64,000 nucleotides of DNA, from positions 1,054,001 through 1,118,000 of the forward strand of contig NZ_QEWO01000001.1 of assembly GCF_003402235.1 (NCBI RefSeq). The letters are read 5' to 3'. Made by a program: the position numbers and the translations under genes. The stretch's first letter is position 1. The number at the start of each line of letters is the position of its first letter. Origin of the DNA: Parahaliea mediterranea. Its GTDB lineage: Bacteria > Pseudomonadota > Gammaproteobacteria > Pseudomonadales > Halieaceae. Positions 1-7,893 of this stretch are shown here, piece after piece. Below the pieces are notes generated by a model. It saw only the letters and a program-made list of their open reading frames with translations. It was not told the DNA's origin and ran no database searches.

Positions 1-72
1 CGGGGATTGCAGTGTCCAGATTGTAAAAATGTGGGCCAGCTCGCAAAGGCGGGCCCGAACTGTGGTAACTAG
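1..72 (+). CDS. C-terminal fragment of an unidentified protein with a zinc-ribbon-like tail (partial)
   Basis: Frame 1 is open from the window edge to a TAG at 70-72 and encodes 23 residues ending in a Cys-rich tail, with C-P-D-C followed later by a single Cys-Gly-Asn. The CxxC knuckle suggests half of a zinc ribbon, but a complete ribbon would need a second CxxC and only one further Cys is visible. Most of the gene lies outside the window, so no function is assigned. It converges on the next gene with only 5 bp between the stop codons. Confidence 0.35.
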   Translation, partial: RGLQCPDCKNVGQLAKAGPNCGN

Positions 73-77
73 CTGCT

Positions 78-341
78 TTAGCCGCGTCGCTCGCGCCTGG
101 AGCGGCGATCCTTCACCACCCACAGCCCGTTGATTTCGCATGGGAAACTGTGACCAGCCTCACGCCTGCGGTCGGCGGTGGCCCGGCTCACGTGATAGCG
201 TGGGTGACGCGGCGGCCGGCGCTCGTCGGGGCTGCAATAGCACTCCGAGACATAGGATCGCGCCGAATAGGTAAAAACGAAAACAGCTAGCCCCAAGGCC
301 ACGAGCAGCAAAACGGCAAGGATGCCGAGTGTAAACTCCAT
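78..341 (-). CDS. Small membrane protein, unknown function (87 aa)
   Basis: The protein has one N-terminal hydrophobic helix (about residues 5-24), then a strongly basic, Arg-rich cytoplasmic-type tail with two Cys in a C-Y-C arrangement. A good GGGGGAAA ribosome-binding site lies about 6 nt before the ATG at 341, which is the main reason to accept it as a gene. I do not recognise the family. It is transcribed towards the window edge, separate from the epsB operon, with about 237 bp of non-coding DNA upstream. Confidence 0.45.
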   Translation of the reverse strand: MEFTLGILAVLLLVALGLAVFVFTYSARSYVSECYCSPDERRPPRHPRYHVSRATADRRREAGHSFPCEINGLWVVKDRRSRRERRG

Positions 342-412
342 GTGACATTTCCCCCACGGTGGTTCTTCTTATTGGCTGGTCTTTCTGTGTGTGACCTGTG
401 CCTTTAATACCA

Positions 413-432
413 CTGTCCTACAGCAAGGACAG
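413..432. repeat. Inverted repeat upstream of the small membrane gene
   Basis: CTGTCC and GGACAG are perfect inverted arms separated by 8 nt, in the upstream region of the small membrane protein gene. This could be an operator or an RNA hairpin. No protein partner can be named. Confidence 0.25.
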
Positions 433-549
433 GAAGTCCAGCCGGCAGCAACCGTTGCAAGCAACTATTGCACCAACTCGAAATTGCTCGTTCAAATCAG
501 GGGCTTGGCTATCGCAAGCCAACGCCAAGGCTGACATCATCGCCCGGAC

Positions 550-566
550 TGTCAGAAAAGCTGACA
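550..566. repeat. Inverted repeat just downstream of epsB
   Basis: TGTCAG and CTGACA are perfect 6-bp arms around AAAAG, 13 bp past the epsB stop codon. A further CTGACA half-site lies just upstream near position 531. On the minus strand the hairpin is not followed by a T-run, so it is not a convincing intrinsic terminator. Confidence 0.25.
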
Positions 567-578
567 ACCACTAGCGAC

Positions 579-1985
579 TCAGCGCACGCCCTCGCCAAAG
601 AGCACCACCTCGGTAGTGCTGAGAATAATCATGAAGTCGAGGAAGACGCTGTGGTTCTTGATGTAGTACAGCTCATACTGCAGTTTCTGGCGCGCGTCTT
701 CCTCGCTGGCGCCATAGGGATAGTGCAACTGGGCCCAGCCCGCAATGCCCGGCTTGACCTGGTGGCGGGCCGAGTAAAACGGGATGCCCTGCTCCAGTTG
801 CCGTACAAACTCCGGGCGCTCCGGCCGGGGGCCTACCAGCGACATATCCCCGCGCAGGATGTTGAGAATCTGCGGTAATTCGTCGATGCGCAGCCGGCGA
901 ATAACGGAGCCAACGCGGGTGATGCGGCCGTCGTTTTTGGCCGCCCAACGCGCCTTGCCATCACCCTCGGCATCCACGCGCATGCTGCGCAGCTTCAGCA
1001 GGTCGAACACCCGCCCATACAGCCCCACCCGCTGCTGCCGGTAAATGGCGGGGGTGCCAAAACCATCCTCAAGCCAGATGGCGAGCAGGGTCAGCATCAT
1101 GACCGGCCATACAATCATTAACAGTGCCAGGCTGGCGACGATGTCAAAGAGACGCTTGCTGGCCTGGCGCCAGGTGCTCTGCTTGAAGCCGTCGGAAAAG
1201 ACGAGCCAGCTGGGGCTGACAAAGTCCAGCATGATCTTGCCCGCCTCCCGTTCGAAGAAGGTGGCGACATCCAGCACTTCGATACCGGCCAGGCGGCATT
1301 TTACCAGCGCGTCAATGGGCAGGGCGTTGCGCCGGTCATCCAGGGCAACCACTATCTGGTCTATGTCCAGCGAGTCGGCCAACGCCTCCAGCGGCACATC
1401 CGACTCGACAATGTTCTGCCCCTCCACCTGCACCGGCTCGCCGTTGCTGCGCACAAAGCCGACAAAGCGGAAGCTGCGGCGATCACTGTCGCGACGCAGC
1501 CAGCCCAGCGCGGTATTGGCGCGCCAGCCGGTGCCCAGCACAAGCACCCGGGACTTGAGCTGCTCGTTGTCGACCAAACGCGAAAACGTGGCGCGGCTGA
1601 GCAGGCTGAAAACAAAGGCAACCAGCAGCGACTGGGCAAACACACCGCGCCAGAGGTGGAGGTTGGGCAGCAGGTAAAATACCAAGGACATGCCCAAAAT
1701 GGTCAGCACAAAGGCGCTCATCAGCCGTAGCAATACGCCACTGGAGCCCTCCCGGAGATGGGGTTTGTACAGGCCCACCGCTACCATTGCAGCAAGGCTG
1801 ACCAGGGCAAACACCAGCGCCCGGGGCAGGATGGAGGTGATGTGCTCCGCCATCTCTGCCTGTTCCTGCAAGAAGTACAGCTGTGCCCCCAGGTAAAAGG
1901 CGGCAATGAACAGCAGGCCTTCTATCACCGCGAGCAGGTAGTAGACCGAATGCACATGATGGTTGAACAGGCTTACCGTACGCAT
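579..1985 (-). CDS. epsB: Undecaprenyl-phosphate sugar phosphotransferase, XrtA-associated (EpsB, TIGR03013-type)
   Basis: This is the initiating enzyme of exopolysaccharide synthesis. It transfers a hexose-1-phosphate from a UDP-sugar to undecaprenyl phosphate at the inner membrane. The 468-residue protein has the polyisoprenyl-phosphate transferase layout: four N-terminal TM helices (about 13-130), a nucleotide-binding-like CoA_binding_3 domain (about 145-245), a further membrane helix (about 280-305) and a C-terminal bacterial sugar transferase domain. That domain shows KLRSMR at 331-336, RGDMSLVGPRPERPE near 378-392 and KPGIAGWAQ at 411-419, all hallmarks of the PglC/WcaJ catalytic core. 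It lies downstream of the PLP decarboxylase, 40 bp away and in the same direction, so it is probably co-transcribed. The sugar donor cannot be read from the sequence. Confidence 0.93.
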   Translation of the reverse strand: MRTVSLFNHHVHSVYYLLAVIEGLLFIAAFYLGAQLYFLQEQAEMAEHITSILPRALVFALVSLAAMVAVGLYKPHLREGSSGVLLRLMSAFVLTILGMSLVFYLLPNLHLWRGVFAQSLLVAFVFSLLSRATFSRLVDNEQLKSRVLVLGTGWRANTALGWLRRDSDRRSFRFVGFVRSNGEPVQVEGQNIVESDVPLEALADSLDIDQIVVALDDRRNALPIDALVKCRLAGIEVLDVATFFEREAGKIMLDFVSPSWLVFSDGFKQSTWRQASKRLFDIVASLALLMIVWPVMMLTLLAIWLEDGFGTPAIYRQQRVGLYGRVFDLLKLRSMRVDAEGDGKARWAAKNDGRITRVGSVIRRLRIDELPQILNILRGDMSLVGPRPERPEFVRQLEQGIPFYSARHQVKPGIAGWAQLHYPYGASEEDARQKLQYELYYIKNHSVFLDFMIILSTTEVVLFGEGVR

Positions 1986-2025
1986 GGGATGTCCCGGCCC
2001 GCGGGCCTTGCTGCCATGAGGGCAC

Positions 2026-3264
2026 TCATACCAGTATCTGCCGTGGTGAGGGATGGCTCAGGAAGCCGTGGGGGCTTGCGCTGTAGCCGTAGGCGCCAGA
2101 CTGGAATACCGCCACCAGATCACCCACACCGGCCCGCGGCAGAGTGACCTTGTCAGCGAGAATATCCAGCGGGGTACACAGCGGACCGACGATGTTGACC
2201 GTCTCCTGCTCGCCGGCCTGCATGCAACTGGCGATGCACACCGGGTAGTTCTTGCGAATGACCTGGCCGAAGTTGCCGGAGGCGGCCAGATGGTGATGAA
2301 GCCCGCCGTTAGTGATGAGGTAGGTTTCGCCGCGCGACTGTTTGCGATCGATCACCTCGGCCACGTACACCCCGGCCTCGGCCACCAGATAGCGACCCAG
2401 CTCCATCACCAAGTGGGCGCCGCCCAGCTGCTGCGCGGCCACCTCGCACAAGTGCGCCAGGTTGGCGGCAATGGAATCAAGCTCCAGTGGCTGCTCGCCG
2501 GGAAAATACGGCACACCCAGCCCGCCGCCGATGTTCACCCAACTTGGCGCCACTGGCAGCCCCTCGGCAAGACGGGCCGCCAGCTCCAGGCTCAGGTTCT
2601 GGGCCTCAATAATGGCCTGTGCCTTCAGGTTCTGGGAGCCGGCGAAGATATGAAAGCCCTGGAAGGCAAGGCCCAGGGCCGCCAGTTCGTCCAGCATCTG
2701 CGGAACGCGCTCTTCGTCAACACCGAAGGGCTTGGGGCCGCCGCCCATCTTCATGCCGGAGGTTTTCAGTTCGAAGGCAGGGTTGACCCTCACTGCCACC
2801 CGCGGGGTGATGCCAAGACGTTCGCCTTGCACCGCAAGCCGGCGCATCTCGCCCTCGGATTCCAGGTTCACCACCACGCCAGCTGCAACCGCTGCCGCCA
2901 GCTCACCGTCTGTTTTGCCAGGGCCGGCAAAGCTGATGCGCCCGGCCTGCATTCCGCTAGCGCACGCCAGCTGGACCTCACCCGCCGAGGCGACATCCAG
3001 GCCATCCACCAGGGTAGCCAGCAACGCAATAACCGCCGGCATGGGGTTGGCCTTGATCGCGTAGTGCAGGTGCAGCGCCGGCGGCATGATCCCCCGCAGC
3101 GCTGCCACCCGCTGGCGTATCAGCCCACTGTCGTAGGCATAAAAGGGTGTGCCCCCCACCTGGCGGGCCAGCTCAGTCACTGTCTGGCCGCCGACAACGA
3201 GCTGGTTGTCGCGGGTGGAAAACTGCGTCATCGGCGCATGTAGCGGTGGCGTCCTTGCAACCAT
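2026..3264 (-). CDS. Pyridoxal-dependent decarboxylase, exosortase A system-associated (TIGR03099-type)
   Basis: This is a fold-type III PLP enzyme of the ornithine/diaminopimelate decarboxylase family. In the 412-residue protein the PLP lysine is K71 in the motif H-Y-A-I-K-A-N-P, and the glycine loop for the PLP phosphate is seen as G-G-G-L-G-V. A C-terminal Cys-containing segment (P-L-C-T-P-L-D) matches the decarboxylase active site. The chosen ATG at 3264 lies behind an AGGAG site formed by the end of the ligase gene. That is preferred over an in-frame start 14 codons upstream inside that gene. This subfamily occurs only in XrtA loci beside the acyl-CoA ligase and ACP genes. Its substrate is not established. 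Confidence 0.9.
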   Translation of the reverse strand: MVARTPPLHAPMTQFSTRDNQLVVGGQTVTELARQVGGTPFYAYDSGLIRQRVAALRGIMPPALHLHYAIKANPMPAVIALLATLVDGLDVASAGEVQLACASGMQAGRISFAGPGKTDGELAAAVAAGVVVNLESEGEMRRLAVQGERLGITPRVAVRVNPAFELKTSGMKMGGGPKPFGVDEERVPQMLDELAALGLAFQGFHIFAGSQNLKAQAIIEAQNLSLELAARLAEGLPVAPSWVNIGGGLGVPYFPGEQPLELDSIAANLAHLCEVAAQQLGGAHLVMELGRYLVAEAGVYVAEVIDRKQSRGETYLITNGGLHHHLAASGNFGQVIRKNYPVCIASCMQAGEQETVNIVGPLCTPLDILADKVTLPRAGVGDLVAVFQSGAYGYSASPHGFLSHPSPRQILV

Positions 3265-3266
3265 GT

Positions 3267-4928
3267 TCACTCCTGAAAATAGTGGCTGTATTCGCTCGCC
3301 AGCCACTTCCTGTCCAGTTTGCCGTTGGGGCCCAGCGGCAGCTCGGCAAGCACAATGACCGCCTGGGGCACCATAAAGCTCGGCAATTCCCGGCGGCAGT
3401 GCCCCAGCACCGCCTGCTGCAGAGCGTGGCCGCTGTCGTCGATTTCTGTGTCTGTACCTGTGCCTGCATTGCTCACGGGGCTGACAAGCACCAGTATCGC
3501 CTGGCCCAGGGAAGGATGAGCCAAACCCATGGCCGCCGCCTGGGCGATGTTGCCGGCGCCGTAGACCACCTCCTCCACCTCGGTGGGGCTGACCCGGTAG
3601 CCGGAGGTTTTGATCATGTCGTCCTCGCGGCTGAGAAAATAGAGATAGCCTTCGCGGTCGCGCCTGACTCTATCGCCAGACCACACGGCCAGCTCCGGCG
3701 TGGACAGCTCCGGTGGCCGCCCTGGCGCGGGGCGAAAACGCCGGGCCGTCAGTTCCGGGGCGTTCCAGTACCCCATGGCTACCAATGGCCCTCGGTGCAC
3801 CAGTTCGCCGGGTTCATCCGGGGCACACTCCCGCCCATTGGCATCAACCACCAGAATTTCGGCGTTGGGAATGGCCCTGCCGATGGAATCCGGACGCAGC
3901 GCCACCTGATCGGGCGGCAGGTAGGTGGAGCGGAACGCTTCGGTCAAACCGTACATGAGGAAGATCTGTGTATGCGGCAGCCGGGCGGCAAGGCTGCGCG
4001 TGGTGGCGGTGGGCATGGCGCCGCCGGTATTGGTGATGTAGCGCAGGCGCTGCACCACGGCGCTCGGCCATTCAAGGCCCGCCAGCTGGTTCCAGATTGG
4101 TGGCACGGCCCCCAATCCCGTCACCTCGAAACGCTCCAGCGCGCGCAGCACATCACCCGGCAGCAGGTAGTCCATGAGCACGGCGCTGCCGCCGCAGAAA
4201 AACATGGTCGTAAGCTGACTGAGGCCCGCATCGAAACTGAGCGGCAACAGGGCCAGCACCCTGTCACTGGCGGTGTTGCCCAGATAACTGGCAACACTCT
4301 CGGCACCGGCCAGCAGGTTGCGGTGGGACAGCACCACCCCCTTCGGATGCCCGGTACTGCCGGAGGTATAAAGAATGGCTGCCATGTCGGCATCGATACG
4401 CTCAGCTACCGCAGCTATTGGCGCATCGGCATCAACGAAGTCTGGCCAGCCTGTGATCTTTGTGGCGAGGCTTTCTCGGTAGTGTTCTGTGCAGCTTGCA
4501 TTGGCCCCTGCAGCAGCACTTGCTGCAAGCGGCGCATCCACTGTCACCACGAGCTGTAAATCGGGGCACTGTTGCAGCACGTCCTGCAGGCCCTTCAGGC
4601 GCTGGGCGGAGGTCACCAACACCTGCACATTACAGTCACTGAGGATATGCACCACCTGGCGCGGTTTCAGCAGCGGGTTTACCGGCACAAATACACCGCC
4701 CGCGGCAGAGGTACCAAACAGAGTAAACACCGTCTCAGGCTGTTTGGGCAGAAAGCACGCCACCCGTGCGCCGGCAGACAAGCCTGTACGGCGCAGCCCC
4801 TGGGCGAAGGCCTGGCAAGCATCCCACAGCGTTTGATAGTCCAGCGTGGTATCGCGGTAGTACAGCGCACAGCTAGAGCCAAACTGCTCTGCTTTGCGCT
4901 GCACAAGATGATGTACCTGAGAAAGCAT
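3267..4928 (-). CDS. Acyl-CoA ligase (AMP-forming), exosortase A system-associated (TIGR03098-type)
   Basis: This ANL-superfamily adenylating enzyme (553 aa) activates a carboxylate with ATP and passes it to CoA or a carrier protein. The P-loop-like motif Y-T-S-G-S-T-G-H-P-K-G, the M-Y-G-L-T-E motif, the S-G-D-R hinge segment and the C-terminal G-K-L-D-R-K with its catalytic Lys are all present. The start at ATG 4928 follows a GGGAG about 13 nt upstream and matches the expected N-terminus. An in-frame ATG 14 codons earlier is less likely. Its stop codon nearly abuts the start of the PLP decarboxylase, implying translational coupling. Together with the ACP at 15562-15807 it suggests an acyl or aminoacyl transfer branch of the pathway. 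Confidence 0.9.
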   Translation of the reverse strand: MLSQVHHLVQRKAEQFGSSCALYYRDTTLDYQTLWDACQAFAQGLRRTGLSAGARVACFLPKQPETVFTLFGTSAAGGVFVPVNPLLKPRQVVHILSDCNVQVLVTSAQRLKGLQDVLQQCPDLQLVVTVDAPLAASAAAGANASCTEHYRESLATKITGWPDFVDADAPIAAVAERIDADMAAILYTSGSTGHPKGVVLSHRNLLAGAESVASYLGNTASDRVLALLPLSFDAGLSQLTTMFFCGGSAVLMDYLLPGDVLRALERFEVTGLGAVPPIWNQLAGLEWPSAVVQRLRYITNTGGAMPTATTRSLAARLPHTQIFLMYGLTEAFRSTYLPPDQVALRPDSIGRAIPNAEILVVDANGRECAPDEPGELVHRGPLVAMGYWNAPELTARRFRPAPGRPPELSTPELAVWSGDRVRRDREGYLYFLSREDDMIKTSGYRVSPTEVEEVVYGAGNIAQAAAMGLAHPSLGQAILVLVSPVSNAGTGTDTEIDDSGHALQQAVLGHCRRELPSFMVPQAVIVLAELPLGPNGKLDRKWLASEYSHYFQE

Positions 4929-4961
4929 GCGTGATTTGGCTCCCGGCCCGGATCCATCCTG

Positions 4962-4990
4962 TTGGGGCAATGGAAAAAATTGTATATGCT
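4962..4990 (+). promoter_or_regulatory. Candidate sigma-70 promoter for the Wzy-like gene
   Basis: TTGGGG at 4962-4967 and TATGCT at 4985-4990 are separated by 17 bp, 62 bp before the start of the plus-strand membrane protein gene, in the divergent spacer. The -10 box matches 4/6 and the -35 box 4/6. This is a sequence match only. Confidence 0.4.
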
Positions 4991-5052
4991 AGCTGCGGCC
5001 CTGCTAAGAGATTGTAGCCGCAGGCTTATCAATTTGTGACGCAGTCGCTGAT

Positions 5053-6984
5053 ATGGATCCAGAGACAGGCCGAAATCGTCCGCTTTTCCCCGTGGCGGGC
5101 CAGGGGCAGGCCACGGCATCGTCTGGGCCGCAGAGCCTGAAGCGCTGGCGGCGACGTTCCGCGCTGCGCCTGACACCCGCTGTTGTCACCCGTCTGATTC
5201 TCGCCTGGTCGCTGCTGTCACTGGCACTGGCTCCCTTCCTGGACTACCCGCTGATTGGCGCCGGGGGCGCAGTGTTTGCACTGCTCTACCTCGGTCTGCT
5301 GTTCCTGTTCCCTCGGCTCTGGCTGTACGCCATCCCCCTTGCCGCTGTCTTTCCGGACTTTGCCAGTTACACTGGCCGCGAGTTCTACACCCTGCTCGAC
5401 CTTGTGGTGTTGGTGACGATAGCCGGCAGCCTGTGCTTCAATCGCTACCACTTTCAGGTGCTGCGCCCCTCGCCAGCGGTGCTCGGCATCGAGATCCTCC
5501 TGGTGTTCAGCCTGATCGGCTACGGTGCCTGGCACACCTTCGTCGCGCCCCCCGGCGCCCTGACCAGCGCGCCCTGGAGCGCGTCGGCCAATGCCTACAT
5601 GGCGGTCAAAGGCATGCTCTGGGCGCTACTGCTCATGCCGGTCTACGGCCATGCCATGTCGCGCAACAAGGCCGCCACCACCCGGGACCTGGTGGCCGGA
5701 TGCACCGCGGCGGCATGCCTTTTGCTGATAGTGGGGGCGGCAGAGTTTATCGCCAGCAACACTGCAGGCCAGGCGGCGCCGGCCGCCGCCCTGTATGCCA
5801 CCAGTGCCTACCTGGGCCACTATGCCGGCACCCCGGGCGCCCTGGCCCTGCTGCTGATACCGCTGGTGCTGTACAACGCCGTGCACCAGTCCGGCCTGCT
5901 GCCGGTTGCCTGCGGCGTTGTCATCGCCAACGGCCTGCTACTGTTCCTGAACGGCCAGCCGCTGGCACTGGCCGCAACGGCGGCCACTGTGTTGATTTAC
6001 CTGGGGCTGGAAAGCCTGGCCCCGGCGCTGCGCCGGCGCTGCACGCAAACGGCCCTGCTCACACTGCCAGCCATCGCCCTGCTGTTTGTGGCCAGTGTAT
6101 TGGCACCCGGAAAGGTCACCGCGCCCGACGCCGCTGCGCCCATCTCCGCCCCGCCGGCAGCGGAAGCATCAACGGTGCTGGGCTTGCTGTTCGGGCATGG
6201 AGCGGGCGCCATCCAGCAACGCGACAGCCGGTCATTCGCCGATATCGACATTGCCGACCAAGACGGCAAGAGCCTGCTGCAACTTCACCCCGCCTCGGCC
6301 CCCGAGTTACGCAGCCTGATCGGCCAGCGCATACGGCTGGATAGCGATGATCCCTACACGCTGGCTTTCAATGCCCGCGCCGACGAGCCGGCCAGGCTGG
6401 CCTTTCTGCTGTGTGACGGGCTGCCCCGCCAAAGCCGGCACAACCCACAGAACTGCCACCTCACCGAGTGGGCGCTTGAAGGGCTGCCCGGCCAGATGAA
6501 CCGCTACAGCGCCGAGTTGGAGGTGGCCGACATTACCGCCGCCCTGCCAGGCGGCAAGCGCCCCAACCTGCTGCTGCTGCGCAACGACAGCCAGGGTGCG
6601 GCAATAACGCTGGACTCCGTGGCCTTTATTACCGACGAATTGAATGTGCTGAGGAACAGTTCCTTCACCGACGCTTTTGACCTGTGGCTGCACCATGCAC
6701 CCGGCAGGCTGGGCATTGGCAGCAACCTCTACGCCGACCTGCTCTATGAAGCGGGCGCCCTGTCGGTTGCTACCCTGCTCGGGTTGCTGCTGCTGTCCCT
6801 GAACCGGGCCTATGGCGCCCGGTCTGCCAGTTCTCTGGCCCCGGCCTTTGCCGCGGCGGCGTGCGGCATTGCCCTGCTGGGCCTGTTTGCCTCGCCGCTA
6901 CTGTCGCCGCGGGTCGCCCTGCTGTTTTACGCGTTTCTGTTTGCCAACCTGATCGCCCTGCGGCCGTTGCGCGCCGACGCCTGA
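5053..6984 (+). CDS. Polytopic membrane protein, O-antigen polymerase/ligase-like, with a large extracytoplasmic insertion
   Basis: The 643-residue protein starts with a basic segment, then has about ten hydrophobic helices (residues about 45-350). A soluble, probably periplasmic stretch follows (about 355-560), and then a final group of helices (about 570-640). Just before the last helices there is a segment with G-I-G-S-N-L-Y-A-D-L-L-Y-E-A-G, which resembles the H-N-x-Y-L-x-x-L-x-E-x-G signature of Wzy/WaaL-family proteins. Asn replaces the usual first His. It heads a plus-strand run that also contains a flippase, so a role in polymerisation or ligation of a surface glycan is plausible. A dedicated XrtA O-ligase exists at 27600-28931, so this would be a second such enzyme. 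Confidence 0.6.
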   Translation: MDPETGRNRPLFPVAGQGQATASSGPQSLKRWRRRSALRLTPAVVTRLILAWSLLSLALAPFLDYPLIGAGGAVFALLYLGLLFLFPRLWLYAIPLAAVFPDFASYTGREFYTLLDLVVLVTIAGSLCFNRYHFQVLRPSPAVLGIEILLVFSLIGYGAWHTFVAPPGALTSAPWSASANAYMAVKGMLWALLLMPVYGHAMSRNKAATTRDLVAGCTAAACLLLIVGAAEFIASNTAGQAAPAAALYATSAYLGHYAGTPGALALLLIPLVLYNAVHQSGLLPVACGVVIANGLLLFLNGQPLALAATAATVLIYLGLESLAPALRRRCTQTALLTLPAIALLFVASVLAPGKVTAPDAAAPISAPPAAEASTVLGLLFGHGAGAIQQRDSRSFADIDIADQDGKSLLQLHPASAPELRSLIGQRIRLDSDDPYTLAFNARADEPARLAFLLCDGLPRQSRHNPQNCHLTEWALEGLPGQMNRYSAELEVADITAALPGGKRPNLLLLRNDSQGAAITLDSVAFITDELNVLRNSSFTDAFDLWLHHAPGRLGIGSNLYADLLYEAGALSVATLLGLLLLSLNRAYGARSASSLAPAFAAAACGIALLGLFASPLLSPRVALLFYAFLFANLIALRPLRADA

Positions 6985-7129
6985 CGCCCCGCCAAGCACC
7001 AGTTACCGGGTTTGAGAGCTGGGTCACTTGCATTCGTGGCCAGATGGTGTTGAATGCCCATAGGCACTTTGTTGCCACTGCGACTGGAACGGAAACCGTC
7101 ATTTTACCTGTGAGGATTGGCACGCCACC

Positions 7130-7822
7130 ATGAGATTGCTCGCCACACTTTGCCTCGGCGGCCTCATTGGCGTGACGGGCGCCGTGCCGGCCCTGTCGGC
7201 AAACAACGCGGCTCCCTGGGTGGGCACTACCTTCAGGGGCACACCCTGCCGTGGCGAATGGATGAACTACGGCCCCTACGATTACCTCCAGCGCAATGCG
7301 ATACCCGAAAAGCTAACAATTGTTGAGAGGCATCATTTCACACCGGCGATTGAGCAGTTGGTTGCCGGCGAAAAGGTCGTGCCGAATATAGACTACACCC
7401 TACGCGCCTGGCCCAACCACCATCGCGCACTCTATTCAATTATTCGCGTCTACCTTATGGGGAATGTGCGACTTGGCCAACACAAAGGCAGTACGCCTGA
7501 GTGTTATTTACAGCGCGCCCTGAACTACAGCCCCGAGGATCCAGTGGCTCACATGCTGTTTGGCATCTATCTGCAGCGCAAGGGCAAAACCGAGCAGGCC
7601 ATGAAAATGTATCAGCAGGCGGAGAAGCTTGACCCGATGAACATGCAGGTTAAATACAACCTCGGCCTACTGTTTGCCCGGCAAGGCGACTATGTAGCCG
7701 CAAGGGAGTACGCCAGACAGGTATATAATGCCGGCTTCCCACTGGCAGGCCTTAGAGAAAGATTGCAAAGCGCAAATCAGTGGCAGGGGGTTTTATCGAA
7801 CAATAGTGCGAGCCCGGATTAA
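7130..7822 (+). CDS. Secreted tetratricopeptide-repeat protein
   Basis: The 230-residue protein has a Sec-type signal peptide (about residues 1-24, cleavage near A-L-S-A). A family-specific region containing C-R-G-E-W-M-N-Y-G-P-Y-D follows. Two to three TPR units then run from about 120 to 205, as seen from the A-L-N-Y-S-P-E-D and A-E-K-L-D-P-M-N helix ends. The function is unknown. Such small TPR proteins recur in XrtA-type glycan loci and may scaffold envelope assembly. The ribosome-binding site is weak (GAGG about 14 nt upstream). Base composition here and in the next two genes looks more AT-rich by eye than in the core XrtA operon, which suggests separate acquisition. Confidence 0.7.
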   Translation: MRLLATLCLGGLIGVTGAVPALSANNAAPWVGTTFRGTPCRGEWMNYGPYDYLQRNAIPEKLTIVERHHFTPAIEQLVAGEKVVPNIDYTLRAWPNHHRALYSIIRVYLMGNVRLGQHKGSTPECYLQRALNYSPEDPVAHMLFGIYLQRKGKTEQAMKMYQQAEKLDPMNMQVKYNLGLLFARQGDYVAAREYARQVYNAGFPLAGLRERLQSANQWQGVLSNNSASPD

Positions 7823-7893
7823 ACCCTATTGCTGGCACCGCCAGCCTAATCTTGCGGGAGCGTCACTCCCGACACTATCTTTGACCAAGGTTC

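Noticed and set aside
502-520. GGCTTG/CAAGCC inverted repeat downstream of epsB as a terminator
   Set aside because: The stem is only 6 bp and no T-run follows on either strand.
2053-3243. Long plus-strand open frame opposite the PLP decarboxylase (similar ones lie opposite asnB, wecB, xrtA and prsT)
   Set aside because: These are antisense shadows caused by high third-position GC. Their translations are rich in His, Gln, Arg and Gly with no domain, and the minus-strand genes have clear motifs and coupled starts.
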